A stretch of DNA of 6,238 nt from Candidatus Aegiribacteria sp. Lineage in GTDB: Bacteria > Fermentibacterota > Fermentibacteria > Fermentibacterales > JCC-6. Positions 5,717-6,238 of this stretch are shown piece after piece. Positions within the stretch are counted from its first letter, which is position 1. Each line of letters starts with the position of its first letter. Both the position numbers and the translations under genes were made by a program. The DNA is taken from positions 1-6,238 of the forward strand of contig DAOWJX010000022.1 of the NCBI GenBank assembly GCA_030640155.1. The letters are read 5' to 3'. Under the pieces are notes generated by a model. The model had not been told where the DNA came from. It saw nothing but the letters and a program-made list of their open reading frames with translations, and made no database searches.

Positions 5717-6238
5717 TTATTCGCTATCCAGCGCCTCACGTACCTTGGCTGCAAGGTTCTGCATAGCGAACGGTTTCTGGATAAAATGTACACCCTCGTT
5801 CAGTACTCCGTGGTGGGCGATAACATTGGCCGTGTAGCCGGACATGAACAGGCGTTTGATGTTCGAGTAGATGGAAAGTAGATTCCTGGCCAATTCTTGT
5901 CCGTTCATCTCGGGCATCACCACGTCGGTCATTAGCAGGTTGATCTCGCCGGAGTGCTTCCCGGCCAACCGGATAGCCTCCTCCGGTGTAGAAGCGGTGA
6001 GTACGGTATACCCCTGGCGTTTAAGCATCATCGTGGCCATTTCCATGACTGCCGGTTCGTCCTCCACCAGCAGTATGGTTTCGTGGCCAAGAATGACCTG
6101 TTCTGCCGGACTTTCCTTATGCATCGCTCTGACCTTGGCCGCGTGTCTGGGCAGGTAGATATTGAAGGTCGTCCCCTTGCCCGGTTCACTGTACGCGCCG
6201 ATGTAGCCGTTGTTCTGCTTGACGATACCGTAGACCAT
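5717..6238 (-). CDS. C-terminal part of a hybrid sensor histidine kinase (ATPase end plus receiver domain), 5' truncated
   Basis: The frame is open to the right edge, so the methionine there is internal; 173 residues are visible. Residues 1-30 are the end of a HATPase_c domain: VYGIVKQNNGYI corresponds to the helix after the G2 box, and EPGKGTTFNIYLP is the usual last strand. A linker (31-52) leads to a CheY-like receiver domain (53-173) with acidic pocket E59-D60, phospho-acceptor D105 in MTDVVMPEMNG, the conserved S133, and K155 in QKPF. It belongs to the PAS/hybrid kinases common in Deltaproteobacteria. Phosphate would pass from the kinase core to D105; the sensory input lies outside the window. 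No DNA-binding output domain follows. GC is about 57% in four 60-base lines I counted between 5941 and 6180, against 40-45% in two lines of hcp, so its origin may differ from that of its neighbours. Confidence 0.93.
   Translation of the reverse strand: MVYGIVKQNNGYIGAYSEPGKGTTFNIYLPRHAAKVRAMHKESPAEQVILGHETILLVEDEPAVMEMATMMLKRQGYTVLTASTPEEAIRLAGKHSGEINLLMTDVVMPEMNGQELARNLLSIYSNIKRLFMSGYTANVIAHHGVLNEGVHFIQKPFAMQNLAAKVREALDSE

Noticed and set aside
5692..5717. Short CATG-containing inverted repeat after the kinase gene, considered as a terminator or attachment site
   Set aside because: Stem of only 4 base pairs, no T tract and no matching copy elsewhere in the window.
5581..5793. A 70-residue minus-strand frame with C-x3-C-x2-C-x7-C, overlapping the end of the kinase gene
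   Set aside because: It overlaps the kinase receiver domain by 77 bases in another frame, has no clear ribosome site, and I recognise no family. A second short frame (GTG start near 5711 to TAA at 5592) over the same stretch is equally unconvincing, so I call 5592-5716 noncoding.
1..6238. CRISPR array, tRNA, rRNA, insertion sequence or transposase
   Set aside because: No regularly spaced repeats, no tRNA or rRNA signature, and no transposase-like reading frame or terminal inverted repeats were seen on reading both strands.

Overview
The window reads as bacterial chromosomal DNA from an anaerobe. Over most of its length it has a moderate GC content, about 40-45% in two 60-base lines I hand-counted inside hcp, with good Shine-Dalgarno sites and sigma-70-type promoters. 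A class I hybrid cluster protein, a reverse rubrerythrin, a ferredoxin-type protein and a B12/radical-SAM tail all point to a strict or near-strict anaerobe. I cannot fix the phylum. The small secreted SH3-like protein would suit an uncultured lineage such as Fermentibacteria or Chloroflexi, but that is a guess.

Layout from left to right: (1) 1-324 +, the C-terminal end of a probable radical SAM protein, entering from the left edge. (2) 405-1563 -, a two-gene operon of an Rrf2-family Fe-S regulator and a cysteine-rich ferredoxin-like protein; the two genes overlap by 8 bases. (3) 1564-1772, a divergent control region with two well-formed promoters and two copies of a 7-6-7 inverted repeat, one on each promoter. 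(4) 1773-3985 +, hybrid cluster protein (hcp) followed closely by reverse rubrerythrin. (5) 3986-4094, a gap holding a long hairpin. (6) 4095-4433 +, a single-domain cupin. (7) 4505-5125 +, a short exported SH3-like protein. It overlaps tail to tail with (8) 5037-5591 -, a conserved protein of unknown function. (9) 5717-6238 -, the C-terminus of a hybrid histidine kinase (end of the ATPase domain plus a receiver domain), cut by the right edge and visibly richer in GC.

The centre forms one coherent module. A cluster-binding Rrf2 repressor (three cysteines placed as in IscR/NsrR) faces hcp, and matching operators overlap the core promoters of both transcription units. The simplest reading is a nitrosative/oxidative stress switch. 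When the regulator's cluster is damaged by NO or oxygen, both promoters open. The cell then makes Hcp (NO or hydroxylamine reduction), reverse rubrerythrin (peroxide/oxygen reduction) and the ferredoxin-like protein, which could carry electrons to one of them. The protein families are established; the operator assignment and the electron-transfer role are inference. The genes right of 4434 show no clear link to the module.
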